The notes below the pieces were generated by a model. It ran no database searches. It was not told where the DNA came from and saw only the letters and a list, made by a program, of their open reading frames with translations. Of a stretch of 64,000 nt of DNA, positions 9,064 to 18,100 are shown one piece after another; position 1 is the stretch's first letter, and the number at the start of each line of letters is the position of its first letter. This DNA is from Candidatus Nitromaritima sp. SCGC AAA288-L16 (GTDB lineage: Bacteria; Nitrospinota; Nitrospinia; Nitrospinales; VA-1): the NCBI GenBank assembly GCA_000372225.1, contig AQTY01000001.1, forward strand, positions 1 through 64,000, given 5' to 3'. The translations under genes were made by a program, and so were the position numbers.

Positions 9064-10431
9064 GTGGAAACATTTGATGTCATAGTTCTAGGAGCAGGGT
9101 CTGCAGGAGTTTCTGCTGCTTTACGTGCGTCTGACCAGGGGGCGCAAGTTTGCATTATTGAGCAAGAAAAGATTGGTGGCTCGTGTATCCATAAAGGTCT
9201 ATATCCACTTAAACTTGGACTTGGCTTATTAAGAAATAATGAATCAAATTTTAATGTTAATGGTCACATTGACTCTGAAAAATTATTTCACAAAATAACA
9301 GATTCCATGCAGTTACTATCTAAACTCTGGGAGCAAAGACTTACTGAGGCAGGGGTGATGATTAAAATAGGTAGCGGATTGCCGCTCTCTTCAGACCTTG
9401 TGCAAGTGAGATCGAATGACAAGACTTTTGATATAGCCACAAAAAAAATTATTATAGCAACAGGATCCAGTCCTGTTCAGTTGCCTGCTCTTCCATTTGA
9501 AGGAGATATCATTGTCTCAACGGATGATATTTTCAAAAATTACTCGATTCCTGATCGAGTTTTTATTATGGGAGCTGGAGGCTATGGCTGTGAGCTTTCG
9601 AGTTTTTACCAGATGCTTGGTAGTAAAGTATTCTTAAGTTCCGATCACTCTCGACTGTTTCCGGATCAGGATCCTGAAATCATAAATAATTTAGAACGAT
9701 CTCTTAAATCTTTAAAAGTAAAACTCTTGCTTGGTAAGAAAATTTCGTCTTATTTTAAAAATAATGAGCTGTTAGATATAACCTTAGCTGAAGGTATTAA
9801 GTTTCAAACAGAAAAAATTATTTTAAATTTGGACCGTCAAGGAAATTCAGAAAATTTAGAATGCGATACATTGGGGGTTAGGGTAGGTGATAATGAAGAA
9901 ATTCTTGTGAATGATAAGCTTGAAACCAGCGTGCCAGATATTTTTGCTGTGGGAAGTATTACTGGCCGAAGGAGCAGATCGGGCATTTCAGAAGAAGAGG
10001 GAAAAATTGCGGCGGACAATGCTATGGGGAAAAACAAATCTATCAATTATGACTGGATTCCATTTGTTTTTTTCACAAAACCAGAAATAGCTTCTGTAGG
10101 ATGCTTCGCTGAACAAGCACATTACAAAGGGTTTCGAGGTGTTGAGGGATGTGCTAAGTCTGAGTATTTGGATTTTTCGTTTTTAGGTGAGATAAAAGAG
10201 GGATTTTTTAAAATAGTTGCTGATGCCAGAAGTGGTGTTGTCATCGGAGGGCAATTTGTTTCTCCCAACGCTTCACAATTGATTTCTTTGCTAGTACTGG
10301 CTATTAAAAAGGGGATGAAAGTTGGTGCTTTAGTATCTTTAGCTAATGGTAAGTCAGAGGAAATTGAAGGAATTAGAGAAGCTGCACGCTTATGCAGTAA
10401 AGCCATAAAAAAACAACACCAAACCATGTAA
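9064..10431 (+). CDS. dihydrolipoamide-dehydrogenase-like flavoprotein lacking the redox disulfide
   Basis: This is a class I pyridine-nucleotide disulfide oxidoreductase by fold: FAD-binding GAGSAG at 10-15, NAD-binding GAGGYGCE near 172, and a C-terminal dimer domain with FTKPEIASVG. The usual CxxxxC active site is altered. The segment reads GGSCIHKGLYPLK, so Cys41 is kept but the partner is Leu46. The HPTLSE catalytic segment is replaced by KSEEIE, so the catalytic His is also gone while the Glu is kept. It cannot be an ordinary lipoamide or mercuric reductase. The start is GTG. It lies directly upstream of the bc-complex operon, which suggests an NAD(P)H-linked electron-transfer role. Confidence 0.85.
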   Translation: METFDVIVLGAGSAGVSAALRASDQGAQVCIIEQEKIGGSCIHKGLYPLKLGLGLLRNNESNFNVNGHIDSEKLFHKITDSMQLLSKLWEQRLTEAGVMIKIGSGLPLSSDLVQVRSNDKTFDIATKKIIIATGSSPVQLPALPFEGDIIVSTDDIFKNYSIPDRVFIMGAGGYGCELSSFYQMLGSKVFLSSDHSRLFPDQDPEIINNLERSLKSLKVKLLLGKKISSYFKNNELLDITLAEGIKFQTEKIILNLDRQGNSENLECDTLGVRVGDNEEILVNDKLETSVPDIFAVGSITGRRSRSGISEEEGKIAADNAMGKNKSINYDWIPFVFFTKPEIASVGCFAEQAHYKGFRGVEGCAKSEYLDFSFLGEIKEGFFKIVADARSGVVIGGQFVSPNASQLISLLVLAIKKGMKVGALVSLANGKSEEIEGIREAARLCSKAIKKQHQTM

Positions 10432-10450
10432 GTAGCATGGATAACTTATC

Positions 10451-10479
10451 TTGACTGGTTTTTCCTTTTGTGATAAAAA
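10451..10479 (+). promoter_or_regulatory. probable promoter of the bc-complex operon
   Basis: TTGACT (10451-10456) is followed after 17 bases by TAAAAA (10474-10479), with TG at the extended -10 position (10471-10472). The predicted transcript starts near 10486, about 80 bases before the Rieske start codon. Confidence 0.45.
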
Positions 10480-10566
10480 CCAACTTTCTTGACCTCTAAA
10501 CCTTTGTATGATCCCACGTGGTAAGTTGTTATGGGAATATATGGGTTTGAATTACTGGAGATTTTT

Positions 10567-11133
10567 ATGGGTGAGGCGACTGTCGATTCAACTGATAAGC
10601 CTGTAGGAGCTGCGAGAAAAAAATCAGCAAAAAAAGAAGAGCCCAAGGATACTATTTGGTCACGTAGAGATTTCTTTTCTCTTGCCGGGTGGGCTGGATT
10701 TGCGGCGACACTGGGTTTTTCAACTTTATTTTTCACGCGTCTTCTTTTTCCCCGCGTTCTCTTCGAACCTTCTCCAATTTTTAAGGCGGGTCGCCCCAGT
10801 GATTACACTGTAGGAGACGTGAGTACTAAGTATGTTAAAGACCAGAGAGTCTGGATTGTACGCGATCTGGAGGGTATTTTTGTTATATATGCGCTCTGTA
10901 CTCACTTGGGATGCACACCACGTTGGTTTAAAACAGATGCTAAGTATAAATGCCCCTGCCATGGTAGCGGGTTTACTAAGGAGGGAATAAACTTTGAGGG
11001 GCCAGCTCCTAGACCGCTAGAACATCTTAAAATATCGCTTGGCCCCGATGGGCTTATTATTATTGATAAAAGTAAAAAATTTCTTTATGAGAAGGGCGAG
11101 TGGGGTAATCCAGGCTCAAAATTACTTATTTGA
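10567..11133 (+). CDS. Rieske iron-sulfur protein of a bc-type complex
   Basis: This protein takes the first electron from quinol in a cytochrome bc/b6f-type complex and passes it to cytochrome c. The [2Fe-2S] ligands are in CTHLGC (Cys111, His113; Cys116 for the disulfide) and CPCHGSG (Cys129, His132; Cys131 for the disulfide). A twin-arginine motif SRRDFFSL near residues 32-39 precedes the single membrane anchor (about 36-58), which fits Tat-dependent insertion; tatC lies elsewhere in this window. The start ATG at 10567 is preferred to the open frame from 10531 because GGAG stands 7 bases upstream, giving 188 aa. Cytochrome b follows. Confidence 0.93.
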   Translation: MGEATVDSTDKPVGAARKKSAKKEEPKDTIWSRRDFFSLAGWAGFAATLGFSTLFFTRLLFPRVLFEPSPIFKAGRPSDYTVGDVSTKYVKDQRVWIVRDLEGIFVIYALCTHLGCTPRWFKTDAKYKCPCHGSGFTKEGINFEGPAPRPLEHLKISLGPDGLIIIDKSKKFLYEKGEWGNPGSKLLI

Positions 11134-11200
11134 TTGAGTTTTTGCGATTCCATTTCCCTGTTTCTATTGTTCTTCTTTTTTGATCTGGAGGGTTTATATC

Positions 11201-12034
11201 TTGGCAACAAAAAAACCAGAAATTCCTAGTCTTGCGACCTTCGTTGAGAAGATCAAAAGCGGAGAATTATTCGAAGAAATACAAAAGGACATTTTAGATT
11301 CGCAGATTTGGAAGTCATCGTTTCGGCACGGATACGCCGATACTCCAAGAAATCGGGTATTACAAATAGCAAGTAATGTCTGGCTTCACCTGCACCCAGT
11401 AAAAATTCATCGACATGCTCTGCGAATTAAGTTTACGTGGTGCATGGGTGGGATTACATTCCTTTTATTTCTATCCACTGTTGTAACAGGCGTCATTTTG
11501 ATGTTTTATTACCGTCCCGTGGGGGAGTATGCATATTTTGATATGAAATATCTTCAATATGATGTGCCTTTCGGGATGCTGATGCGGAATATGCACAGAT
11601 GGGCTGCACATGCCATGGTTATTACCGTATGGCTTCACATGTTTAGGGTTTTTTTAACGGGCTCTTATAAACCACCTCGCGAATTCAACTGGGTAATTGG
11701 TGTATTTTTAGTTACTTTTACCTTATTACTCAGTTTTACTGGATATCTTTTGCCTTGGGATCAGCTTGCCATGTGGGCGGTTACTGTTGGAACAAATATG
11801 GCTCGCGCGACACCATTTCTTGGTCATGAAGGACCTTTTCAGGAATTTGTTTTTGGTGTGAGTCCCAGATACGATGCTAGATCATTACTGATCGGGGGAA
11901 GTCTGGTCGGGCCCCCTGCGTTGCTTCGGTTTTACGTCTTGCATTGCATTTTTATTCCTTTGATCGCTGGTGCTTTGATGATTGTGCATTTTTGGAGAAT
12001 TAGGAAAGATGGGGGTATTTCAGGTCCTCTGTAG
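11201..12034 (+). CDS. cytochrome b6-type subunit of the bc complex
   Basis: This is the diheme membrane subunit of the quinol-oxidising complex. Heme ligands are His132 and His146 (13 residues between, helix B) and His248 and His263 (14 between, helix D); the 14-residue spacing is typical of b6 and not of mitochondrial cytochrome b. [14 protein letters not shown] and GYLLPWDQ match b6 closely. The length of 277 aa covers only the N-terminal four-helix part, with an N-terminal extension of about 75 residues before the first helix. The start is TTG at 11201, after GGAGGG with 8-base spacing; the open frame begins earlier at 11180. The C-terminal half is the next gene. Confidence 0.93.
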   Translation: MATKKPEIPSLATFVEKIKSGELFEEIQKDILDSQIWKSSFRHGYADTPRNRVLQIASNVWLHLHPVKIHRHALRIKFTWCMGGITFLLFLSTVVTGVILMFYYRPVGEYAYFDMKYLQYDVPFGMLMRNMHRWAAHAMVITVWLHMFRVFLTGSYKPPREFNWVIGVFLVTFTLLLSFTGYLLPWDQLAMWAVTVGTNMARATPFLGHEGPFQEFVFGVSPRYDARSLLIGGSLVGPPALLRFYVLHCIFIPLIAGALMIVHFWRIRKDGGISGPL

Positions 12035-12087
12035 GTTTTTGCTTAATTGATTATCTGTTAATTTTTAATTTATTAGAGAACTTTTGT

Positions 12088-12843
12088 ATGGCAGCAGAGG
12101 ACCCAAAAGTTAAAGTCGAGGGATTAGAAGAAAAAGTCCATGTCTGGCCCTATTTGGTAAGACTTGAGTTTCTTTGCGCGCTTTTCGTTGCAATTGGCCT
12201 TACAGTTTGGTCGATTGTTATTGATGCCCCGCTGGAGGAAGCCGCAAATCCTACTAAAACTCCAAACCCTTCTAAAGCTCCGTGGTATTTTCTTGGATTG
12301 CAGGATATCCTCGTTTATTTTGACCCTTGGTTTGCCGGGGTTATTGCCCCAGTTCTTATAATTGTGGGACTCATGCTGATTCCGTATCTTGATATAAATC
12401 CTAAAGGTAACGGATATTATACCTATCATGAAAGAAAAGTAGCGATTTGGGTTTATAGCTTCGGGTTCATAGTCCTGTGGATTTCGCTTATCATCATGGG
12501 TGTTTTCTTGCGAGGGCCCGGGTGGAACCTTTTTATGCCTTGGCAGTACTGGGATCCACACAGGGTGATTGCCCTGGTCAACGTGGACTTGCCTTACGCG
12601 CTCGGTGTGCGTACCTATAACATGGCTATGTTGGTTGGTGGAGCCATTGTCAGCGGTTATTTTGCACTTGGCACGGCAGCCTATTTTTTCATGGAACGAA
12701 AAGCCATAAAAAGTGTTGGCTTTTTACGTATGTTTATCAAGGTTCAGCTGTATCTTATTATGCTAGGCATGGTGATCAAGATTGTTTTGAGGATTGGGTT
12801 TAATATCAAATACATATTGGTTACACCCTGGATTAATATTTAG
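12088..12843 (+). CDS. subunit IV-type C-terminal half of cytochrome b
   Basis: This gene supplies the part of cytochrome b that holds the quinol-oxidation site. It has NPSKAPWYFLGLQD near residues 60-72, where the PEWY loop of classical enzymes lies; here it reads APWY, so the usual glutamate is absent. About five membrane helices are predicted (near 26-45, 81-100, 120-141, 175-200 and 215-235), more than the three of plant subunit IV. At 251 aa it is correspondingly longer. It sits 53 bases after cytochrome b6 and 31 bases before the multiheme cytochrome, clearly within the same operon. Confidence 0.9.
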   Translation: MAAEDPKVKVEGLEEKVHVWPYLVRLEFLCALFVAIGLTVWSIVIDAPLEEAANPTKTPNPSKAPWYFLGLQDILVYFDPWFAGVIAPVLIIVGLMLIPYLDINPKGNGYYTYHERKVAIWVYSFGFIVLWISLIIMGVFLRGPGWNLFMPWQYWDPHRVIALVNVDLPYALGVRTYNMAMLVGGAIVSGYFALGTAAYFFMERKAIKSVGFLRMFIKVQLYLIMLGMVIKIVLRIGFNIKYILVTPWINI

Positions 12844-12874
12844 CTTTTTCCTTAATTGTTTTTGAGAGTATATT

Positions 12875-15556
12875 TTGAATAACCCTGAAGATTCAAAACC
12901 TGAAGAGGAATCTGAGAACGAGGATAAACCTTTCGTAGACGAGGAAACTTCATACAGCTTCCTTTTTTTCGCCACATCCGGTGCTCTCCTGTTTGTCACC
13001 CTGTGGTCGTTTTGGGATGACGAGTATAGTCGTCGAGGGTACAAGCAGTATCAAAATGAGTATTTTAGATCACAGTATGCGCGTGCTGAGGATAAGTGGA
13101 AAGCGGCTGACAAAAATATCGCTTCCAAGGAGCAGGAGCTTAAAAACAGCTTAGCTCAAGTAGATAGTCAGTTGGATGATTCAGATGAATACCAGATTCT
13201 GCTTGACGAAGTTTTAGAGGCGGAAATTGAACTTGGGGAGGTAAAGGAACTAAAAAAATTCGCCGGGAGCAAACTTGATGAAGCTTATTATTTTTATAAA
13301 AAGGCCATGCACGAAGGTGAGAACTTTGACGTGCAAAAGGCGAAAGTTCAGCTACTTAAAGAAGAAGTGAATAGCTGGAACCCTCGAATCGATGATAAAG
13401 CAAAGATCTTAAAGGTAGCTGAGGATAAACTTCTCTTACAAAAAGCAAAACAGGACGACCTTAATAAAGAATTGAATAGTCTCGTTCGTGATCGTGGAGA
13501 CGCGCAACGGACTATGGATTTCTACAAACCCTTTCCGTTTGTCTGGCGGGCCACGGCGGTTGAGCAGACGGTCATCCCAGGGTATGGTAAAAACAACTTT
13601 TCTGAAATAACTTACAAGGTTGACCGTTGTCAGACTTGCCACATTGCCTATCAAGATACATATTACGATAGTTACGAACACCCCCTTAAGACGCACCCCA
13701 ACTTGGATATCCTGATTAAAAAGCATCCTCCGGGTCGGACGGGATGTACCTGGTGTCATCTTGGGCAAGGTGCGGCAACAGCACCAGCCGAAGACGCCCA
13801 TGGGTCACACCACGAAATGGATCAGACCGCTGGAATTAATGAGCCGATGAGTCATGGCATTTTCATGCAGGCGACCTGCCGCAATTGCCATGCTGAAGTG
13901 GTAAACCTTGAAGGCGCCCCGATTTTGTCAAAAGGAAAAAGGCTGTTTATTAAACTGGGTTGCCATGGCTGTCATCTAGCAGATGGGTATAGCGATGAAG
14001 TTAAAGTTGGGCCACGGTTAAATCGCATTGCATCTAAAGTTGATCCTAGTTGGCTTTATCGATGGGTTAAAAACCCGAAAGAGTACCTCCCAAAAACAAG
14101 GATGCCAAACTTTGGATTTGATGACAAAGATGCTTTCGGTGTTACGGCTTATCTAATTGCATCCTCTGATAAGGACTATGTCCTTTCTGAAACGTTTGTA
14201 TTTGGGGACCCGAAAAAAGGAGAAAAGCTTTTTAAAACTGTCGGCTGTCTTGCATGTCACGAGATTGATGGAAAGGGAGAGGTATTTGGTCCTGATCTTA
14301 GTCGAATCGCTAGTAAGGTTAACGCTGACTGGGTTACATCATGGCTGAGTAACCCAAAAAACTATAATCACAAAAGCCTTATGCCTAATCTCAGGCTTTC
14401 TAAAGAGCAGGTCGATGACATAGCTTCATACCTTATGATGCATGGTGATAAAAATGTGATACCTGATATTAATAAGGCTATCAGTAATCAAGCACTGATT
14501 GATCATGGGGAAAAAGTTGTAACGACTCGTGGATGCTTTGCATGTCATGATATCAATGGCATGGAAAATAAGGGGAGAATTGCACCTGAACTTTCTTTTT
14601 TTGGGCGAAAGATGACTAGTGAGCTTGAGTATGGTGACTCTCATATACCCCATACATGGGAAGCGTGGGCGCGCACAAAACTAAAGAAACCAGATTCTTT
14701 TCGCACTGAACGCGTATTAGATAAAATGCCGAATTTTGGTTTAGCACCTGATGAGATTGATGCATTGGTCGTCCTCTTGAAAGGATTCAATGGAACAAAG
14801 ATTCCAGAGCGCTATAGAAAAAATTTATCCGAAAAAGAACAGATTATCGAGAAAGGTCGTCGTCTTATCACAAGGTACAATTGTAAAGGTTGTCATCATG
14901 TTGAAGGGGAGGGTGGCATTATACAAAAGTATATTAAGGCAAAGGCGCTATACCCCCCACCTCTTGAACTGGGGGATTACCATGTAGGAGAAAGAATAAA
15001 AGGGTCATGGCTTTATTCCTTTCTAAAAAATCCCACCACTGTTAGGAAATGGGTGAAAGTACGTATGCCAACATTTTCTTTTACCGATAAAGAGGTCCGT
15101 GACCTGACCGCTTATTTTGAAGCGATGTCACCTGCCGATAGTAAATATGAAGTAGGTGTGAATACAGTTAGGGCTAAGGATCGAATTGAAACGGGAGTTA
15201 AAGCAGTTAATTATATGGACTGCGGAAACTGCCATGATGACGGAGCAAAAGGCATAGAGTTCAGCATAGCTGGAGATCGATTGCGCCAGGACTGGATTCC
15301 CAAGTGGCTGAAGCATACAAGAGAAATGATTCCATGGACTAAGATGCCTTCTCATTGGGAGAAAAACGGGGAAGAGTTCACGGTAAAGAATAAATATAAG
15401 GAACTCAAAAGTATTGGTAATGTTGATACCCAAGTCGATTCAATTAAAAATTATTTAATTTCCTACAATACCGCTGAATACGATGATTCTCTTACACTTG
15501 GAGAAGAAGAGGATGAAGAAGAGGATGAAGAAGAGGATGAAGATGAGGACGAATAA
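12875..15556 (+). CDS. membrane-anchored octaheme cytochrome c of the bc complex
   Basis: An 893 aa protein with eight CxxCH heme sites at residues 252, 291, 335, 363, 458, 554, 670 and 783. Several heme domains carry MPNF/MPTF-type Met motifs that could be axial ligands. An N-terminal anchor (about 29-46) puts the body in the periplasm. Residues 60-210 form a charged coiled-coil-like region before the first heme, and the protein ends in a 20-residue Glu/Asp tail encoded by a short tandem repeat. The start is TTG with GAGAG upstream. As last large gene of the operon it replaces the usual c1/f cytochrome and probably relays electrons to terminal acceptors. Confidence 0.9.
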   Translation: MNNPEDSKPEEESENEDKPFVDEETSYSFLFFATSGALLFVTLWSFWDDEYSRRGYKQYQNEYFRSQYARAEDKWKAADKNIASKEQELKNSLAQVDSQLDDSDEYQILLDEVLEAEIELGEVKELKKFAGSKLDEAYYFYKKAMHEGENFDVQKAKVQLLKEEVNSWNPRIDDKAKILKVAEDKLLLQKAKQDDLNKELNSLVRDRGDAQRTMDFYKPFPFVWRATAVEQTVIPGYGKNNFSEITYKVDRCQTCHIAYQDTYYDSYEHPLKTHPNLDILIKKHPPGRTGCTWCHLGQGAATAPAEDAHGSHHEMDQTAGINEPMSHGIFMQATCRNCHAEVVNLEGAPILSKGKRLFIKLGCHGCHLADGYSDEVKVGPRLNRIASKVDPSWLYRWVKNPKEYLPKTRMPNFGFDDKDAFGVTAYLIASSDKDYVLSETFVFGDPKKGEKLFKTVGCLACHEIDGKGEVFGPDLSRIASKVNADWVTSWLSNPKNYNHKSLMPNLRLSKEQVDDIASYLMMHGDKNVIPDINKAISNQALIDHGEKVVTTRGCFACHDINGMENKGRIAPELSFFGRKMTSELEYGDSHIPHTWEAWARTKLKKPDSFRTERVLDKMPNFGLAPDEIDALVVLLKGFNGTKIPERYRKNLSEKEQIIEKGRRLITRYNCKGCHHVEGEGGIIQKYIKAKALYPPPLELGDYHVGERIKGSWLYSFLKNPTTVRKWVKVRMPTFSFTDKEVRDLTAYFEAMSPADSKYEVGVNTVRAKDRIETGVKAVNYMDCGNCHDDGAKGIEFSIAGDRLRQDWIPKWLKHTREMIPWTKMPSHWEKNGEEFTVKNKYKELKSIGNVDTQVDSIKNYLISYNTAEYDDSLTLGEEEDEEEDEEEDEDEDE
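15502..15553 (+). repeat. 12-base tandem repeat encoding an acidic tail
   Basis: The unit GAAGAAGAGGAT occurs about three times in a row and then degenerates; it encodes Glu-Glu-Glu-Asp repeats at the C-terminus of the octaheme cytochrome. Such repeats can change copy number by slippage without breaking the frame. Confidence 0.7.
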
Positions 15557-15644
15557 GGGAAAAAACTATTATTACTAAATTTATGTGCTACATTTAGTGC
15601 ATAAAGAATAGACTTAATAGAAACCTATTTTCAAAGATATAAGT

Positions 15645-15827
15645 ATGGAACCCACAGCATTAGAGAACTTTCTTCTTATCGCATTAAAACCTGATAATAT
15701 GCCCATTGGAGCCATGCTGCCGATTGTTGGTTTTGTTTTCTTTGTTGCCATTCGTCAGATGATCAAAAATGATCGTCATATAAAGAATGGCCAGAAAGAA
15801 AAAATATGGGACGAAATGATTAAATAG
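15645..15827 (+). CDS. small single-span membrane protein
   Basis: A 60 aa protein with one hydrophobic helix (about 20-38, MLPIVGFVFFVAI) and a charged C-terminal tail; no family is recognised. It lies about 90 bases after the octaheme cytochrome, and its stop codon overlaps the next start by one base (TAGTG), which indicates translational coupling. By position it could be a small accessory subunit of the bc complex. Confidence 0.65.
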   Translation: MEPTALENFLLIALKPDNMPIGAMLPIVGFVFFVAIRQMIKNDRHIKNGQKEKIWDEMIK

Positions 15828-16324
15828 TGGGACTTTTTGTAATATCTGGTATTGCTTTTTTAGTAGGCATTATTTTAATAGTGCTACTTAAAAACGTAGC
15901 GCCTCCTGCCCCAAAAGATCAGTTGCACTTCAAATCCTCGGATGATATTCCTCCTTTCCTGATGGATCAGGACGCATTTCAGGAAAAATGCGTAGAATTT
16001 CTTTCCAAGTTTAATCTTGAACACAAACATTCCATTTGGGCTAACAATAGCGAGCTAGAAATAGCAATGCATGACGAAACACCTGTGGTTGGCGGAGTAT
16101 ATTTGGCTTTATGTATAATAGACCCGCCGAATAAAATAGTTGATGCTATGAAGGTAAAAGGATTTATCGACACGGTAAAAGGTGAAGGAGCTGCAAAGGG
16201 AATCCTTATTACGACCGGTTACTTTGATGATAAAGCAATCAACTTAGTCGAAGACGAGCCCATAGAGTTAGTCAATGTTGTAAGCTTTCTTTCTTATCTG
16301 AAAAAATTTGGAATTTATGAATGA
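15827..16324 (+). CDS. membrane-anchored protein with inactive Mrr-like fold
   Basis: A 165 aa protein with an N-terminal membrane helix (about 3-22) followed by a soluble domain. The stretch GEGAAKGILITTGYFDDKAI and the following PIELVN resemble the core of Mrr/restriction-endonuclease-like domains (GADKGVLVTTSGFTPGA in that family). However, the catalytic QxK strand is replaced by LALCIID, so nuclease activity is unlikely. The start is GTG, overlapping the preceding stop by one base. It is the last gene in the respiratory operon; a scaffold or regulatory role is possible but unknown. The fold assignment is by eye. Confidence 0.6.
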   Translation: MGLFVISGIAFLVGIILIVLLKNVAPPAPKDQLHFKSSDDIPPFLMDQDAFQEKCVEFLSKFNLEHKHSIWANNSELEIAMHDETPVVGGVYLALCIIDPPNKIVDAMKVKGFIDTVKGEGAAKGILITTGYFDDKAINLVEDEPIELVNVVSFLSYLKKFGIYE

Positions 16325-16422
16325 TTAAAGCTAGCATATTAGATTCTAGTGTAATTTTCTTATATCTTTTAGACTGGGTTGATTACTTATCTTAATAGAA
16401 TATTTTATCATTTGAATGATAT

Positions 16423-17283
16423 ATGAAAATCATTGATGTCCTTAAACAAGATAAGCCTGCCTTTTCTTTTGAGTTTTTTCCGCCGAATGATAATGATGGT
16501 TTTGATAAGTTGTTCGAAACAATTGACAATTTAAAACCTTTGAACCCAGCCTTTGTATCTGTTACTTATGGCGCTGGGGGAAGCACTCGCTCAAAAACAA
16601 TCGGCTTGGTTGGTCGTATTAAAAAAGAAATTGGACTGGAAAGTATGGCACACCTGACCTGTGTGGGTCACAATTCCGATGAAATTTTGAATGTTCTTGG
16701 GGATATCAAGAAACAAAATGTAGATAATGTGTTGGCGCTTCGAGGAGATCCTCCGGCGGGAGAAACAAATTTTACAAAACCAAACAATGGATTTGGTTAT
16801 GCAGTGGAACTGGTTCAGTTTATATGTGAGCATTTTTCTTTTTGTATCGGTGTCGCAGGTTATCCTGAAGGACACCCAGAAAGTTCGAATCGCGAAGAAG
16901 ACTTATTTCATCTTAAAAAGAAAGTTCTTGCAGGGGCTAGTTTTATAGTTACTCAATTGTTTTTTGATAATAAATACTATTTTGATTTTGTGACTAGCCT
17001 GAGAAAAATTGGAGTTGATGTGCCTGTGATTCCAGGGATTATGCCTATAGTGAATTTAAAGCAAATAAAGAGATTTACAAAAATGTGTGGCGCTACTATT
17101 CCGCATGACTTAATGGTACGTCTCGAAGAAGTTCAGGATGATCCGGAATCTGTTTGTCAAATAGGAATTGATCACGCAGCAAATCAATGTAGGAAACTAT
17201 TAATGCAGGGTGCCCCAGGTATTCATTTTTATACACTGAATCGTTCTAGGGCAACTCTATCCGTGCTTGAGCGTTTGGTATAG
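16423..17283 (+). CDS. metF: 5,10-methylenetetrahydrofolate reductase
   Basis: MetF reduces methylene-THF to methyl-THF with an FAD cofactor, supplying methyl groups for methionine synthesis. The TIM-barrel signatures are present: FSFEFFPP at 14-21, VTYGAGGS near 47, HLTCVGH near 78, LRGDPP near 107, GYPEGHPES near 146, and TQLFFD near 177. The length of 286 aa is normal for bacterial enzymes. It works on the product of GlyA, which is encoded further on, and on the folate made through FolP. It stands about 100 bases from the respiratory operon and 31 bases before the SUMF1 gene. Confidence 0.95.
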   Translation: MKIIDVLKQDKPAFSFEFFPPNDNDGFDKLFETIDNLKPLNPAFVSVTYGAGGSTRSKTIGLVGRIKKEIGLESMAHLTCVGHNSDEILNVLGDIKKQNVDNVLALRGDPPAGETNFTKPNNGFGYAVELVQFICEHFSFCIGVAGYPEGHPESSNREEDLFHLKKKVLAGASFIVTQLFFDNKYYFDFVTSLRKIGVDVPVIPGIMPIVNLKQIKRFTKMCGATIPHDLMVRLEEVQDDPESVCQIGIDHAANQCRKLLMQGAPGIHFYTLNRSRATLSVLERLV

Positions 17284-17314
17284 CTGAAGCAACCTCCCAC
17301 ACTATAAATTTTTC

Positions 17315-18100
17315 GTGCGTAGTTTTATTCAATTCTTATTTATGATTGGCCTTATTCTGTTTATTGATATGGCTTTTTCTAAAAATATAGAATTAAGAAA
17401 TACCACTGATGATATGGTTGTTATCCCATCGGGTAAATTTAAAATGGGTTGTAACCAATTTGGTCCAATGCATGGCGCTCCGGAGCATTTGGTCCATCTA
17501 AACCAATTTATGATTGATCGTTTTGAAGTTACCAATAAAAGATTTGAAGAGATTATTCCTGATCATAAATTACGCCGTAGTAAATTATCAAGTTGTGATG
17601 AATGCCCGGTTACCAATGTGAGTTGGTATGAAGCAGTGGATTACTGCTACCTGACAGGAAAAACTCTTCCCACGGAAGCTCAGTGGGAAAAAGCCGCAGG
17701 AAACGGTGATGGTTGTGCGTTCCCATGGGGTTATGACTTTGATCCAATTAATAGCCAAGGAAGAGGGGGGCTTGATATGAAAGACAAGTCTGTTTTGGTT
17801 GGTAGTTATCCGCCAAACATGTATGGAGTTTATGACATGGGTGGGAATGTTTGGGAATGGGTGAGTGACTGGATGGCCTTTGGTTATCAAGTATCACAAA
17901 CACTAATTGATCCCAAAGGACCCTCTGAAGGTGTTATGAAGGTTCGCCGAGGTGGTGCCTATTCGGATCATGTTATAGCGATGGCAACTGGCTATCGTGA
18001 CTGGAGTCATCCGTCATCCCGTTTTTTTAGTGATATCGGTTTTCGATGCACAATGAATGTCAAAGGAAAATTCCACAATGGTCTCACAACCCAAGATTGA
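17315..18100 (+). CDS. exported SUMF1/FGE-domain protein
   Basis: The 261 aa product has an N-terminal signal sequence (about 1-22) and a formylglycine-generating-enzyme (SUMF1) fold: VIPSGKFKMG, VTNVSWYEAVDYC, LPTEAQWEKAA, GNVWEWVSDW, RRGGAY and terminal GFRC. True formylglycine-generating enzymes have a second Cys in the RC segment shortly before GFRC; here it reads GYRDW, so the Cys pair is missing. It is therefore more likely a SUMF1-type structural or binding protein. The start is GTG. Its 3' end overlaps the next gene by 23 bases, which indicates coupling. Confidence 0.85.
   Translation: MRSFIQFLFMIGLILFIDMAFSKNIELRNTTDDMVVIPSGKFKMGCNQFGPMHGAPEHLVHLNQFMIDRFEVTNKRFEEIIPDHKLRRSKLSSCDECPVTNVSWYEAVDYCYLTGKTLPTEAQWEKAAGNGDGCAFPWGYDFDPINSQGRGGLDMKDKSVLVGSYPPNMYGVYDMGGNVWEWVSDWMAFGYQVSQTLIDPKGPSEGVMKVRRGGAYSDHVIAMATGYRDWSHPSSRFFSDIGFRCTMNVKGKFHNGLTTQD

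Noticed and set aside
12124..12561. A 145-codon minus-strand frame
   Set aside because: It is opposite the subunit IV gene, which has clear family motifs; the composition is not protein-like.
13436..13801. A 121-codon minus-strand frame
   Set aside because: It is opposite the octaheme cytochrome; the Cys and Arg richness comes from the heme codons on the other strand.
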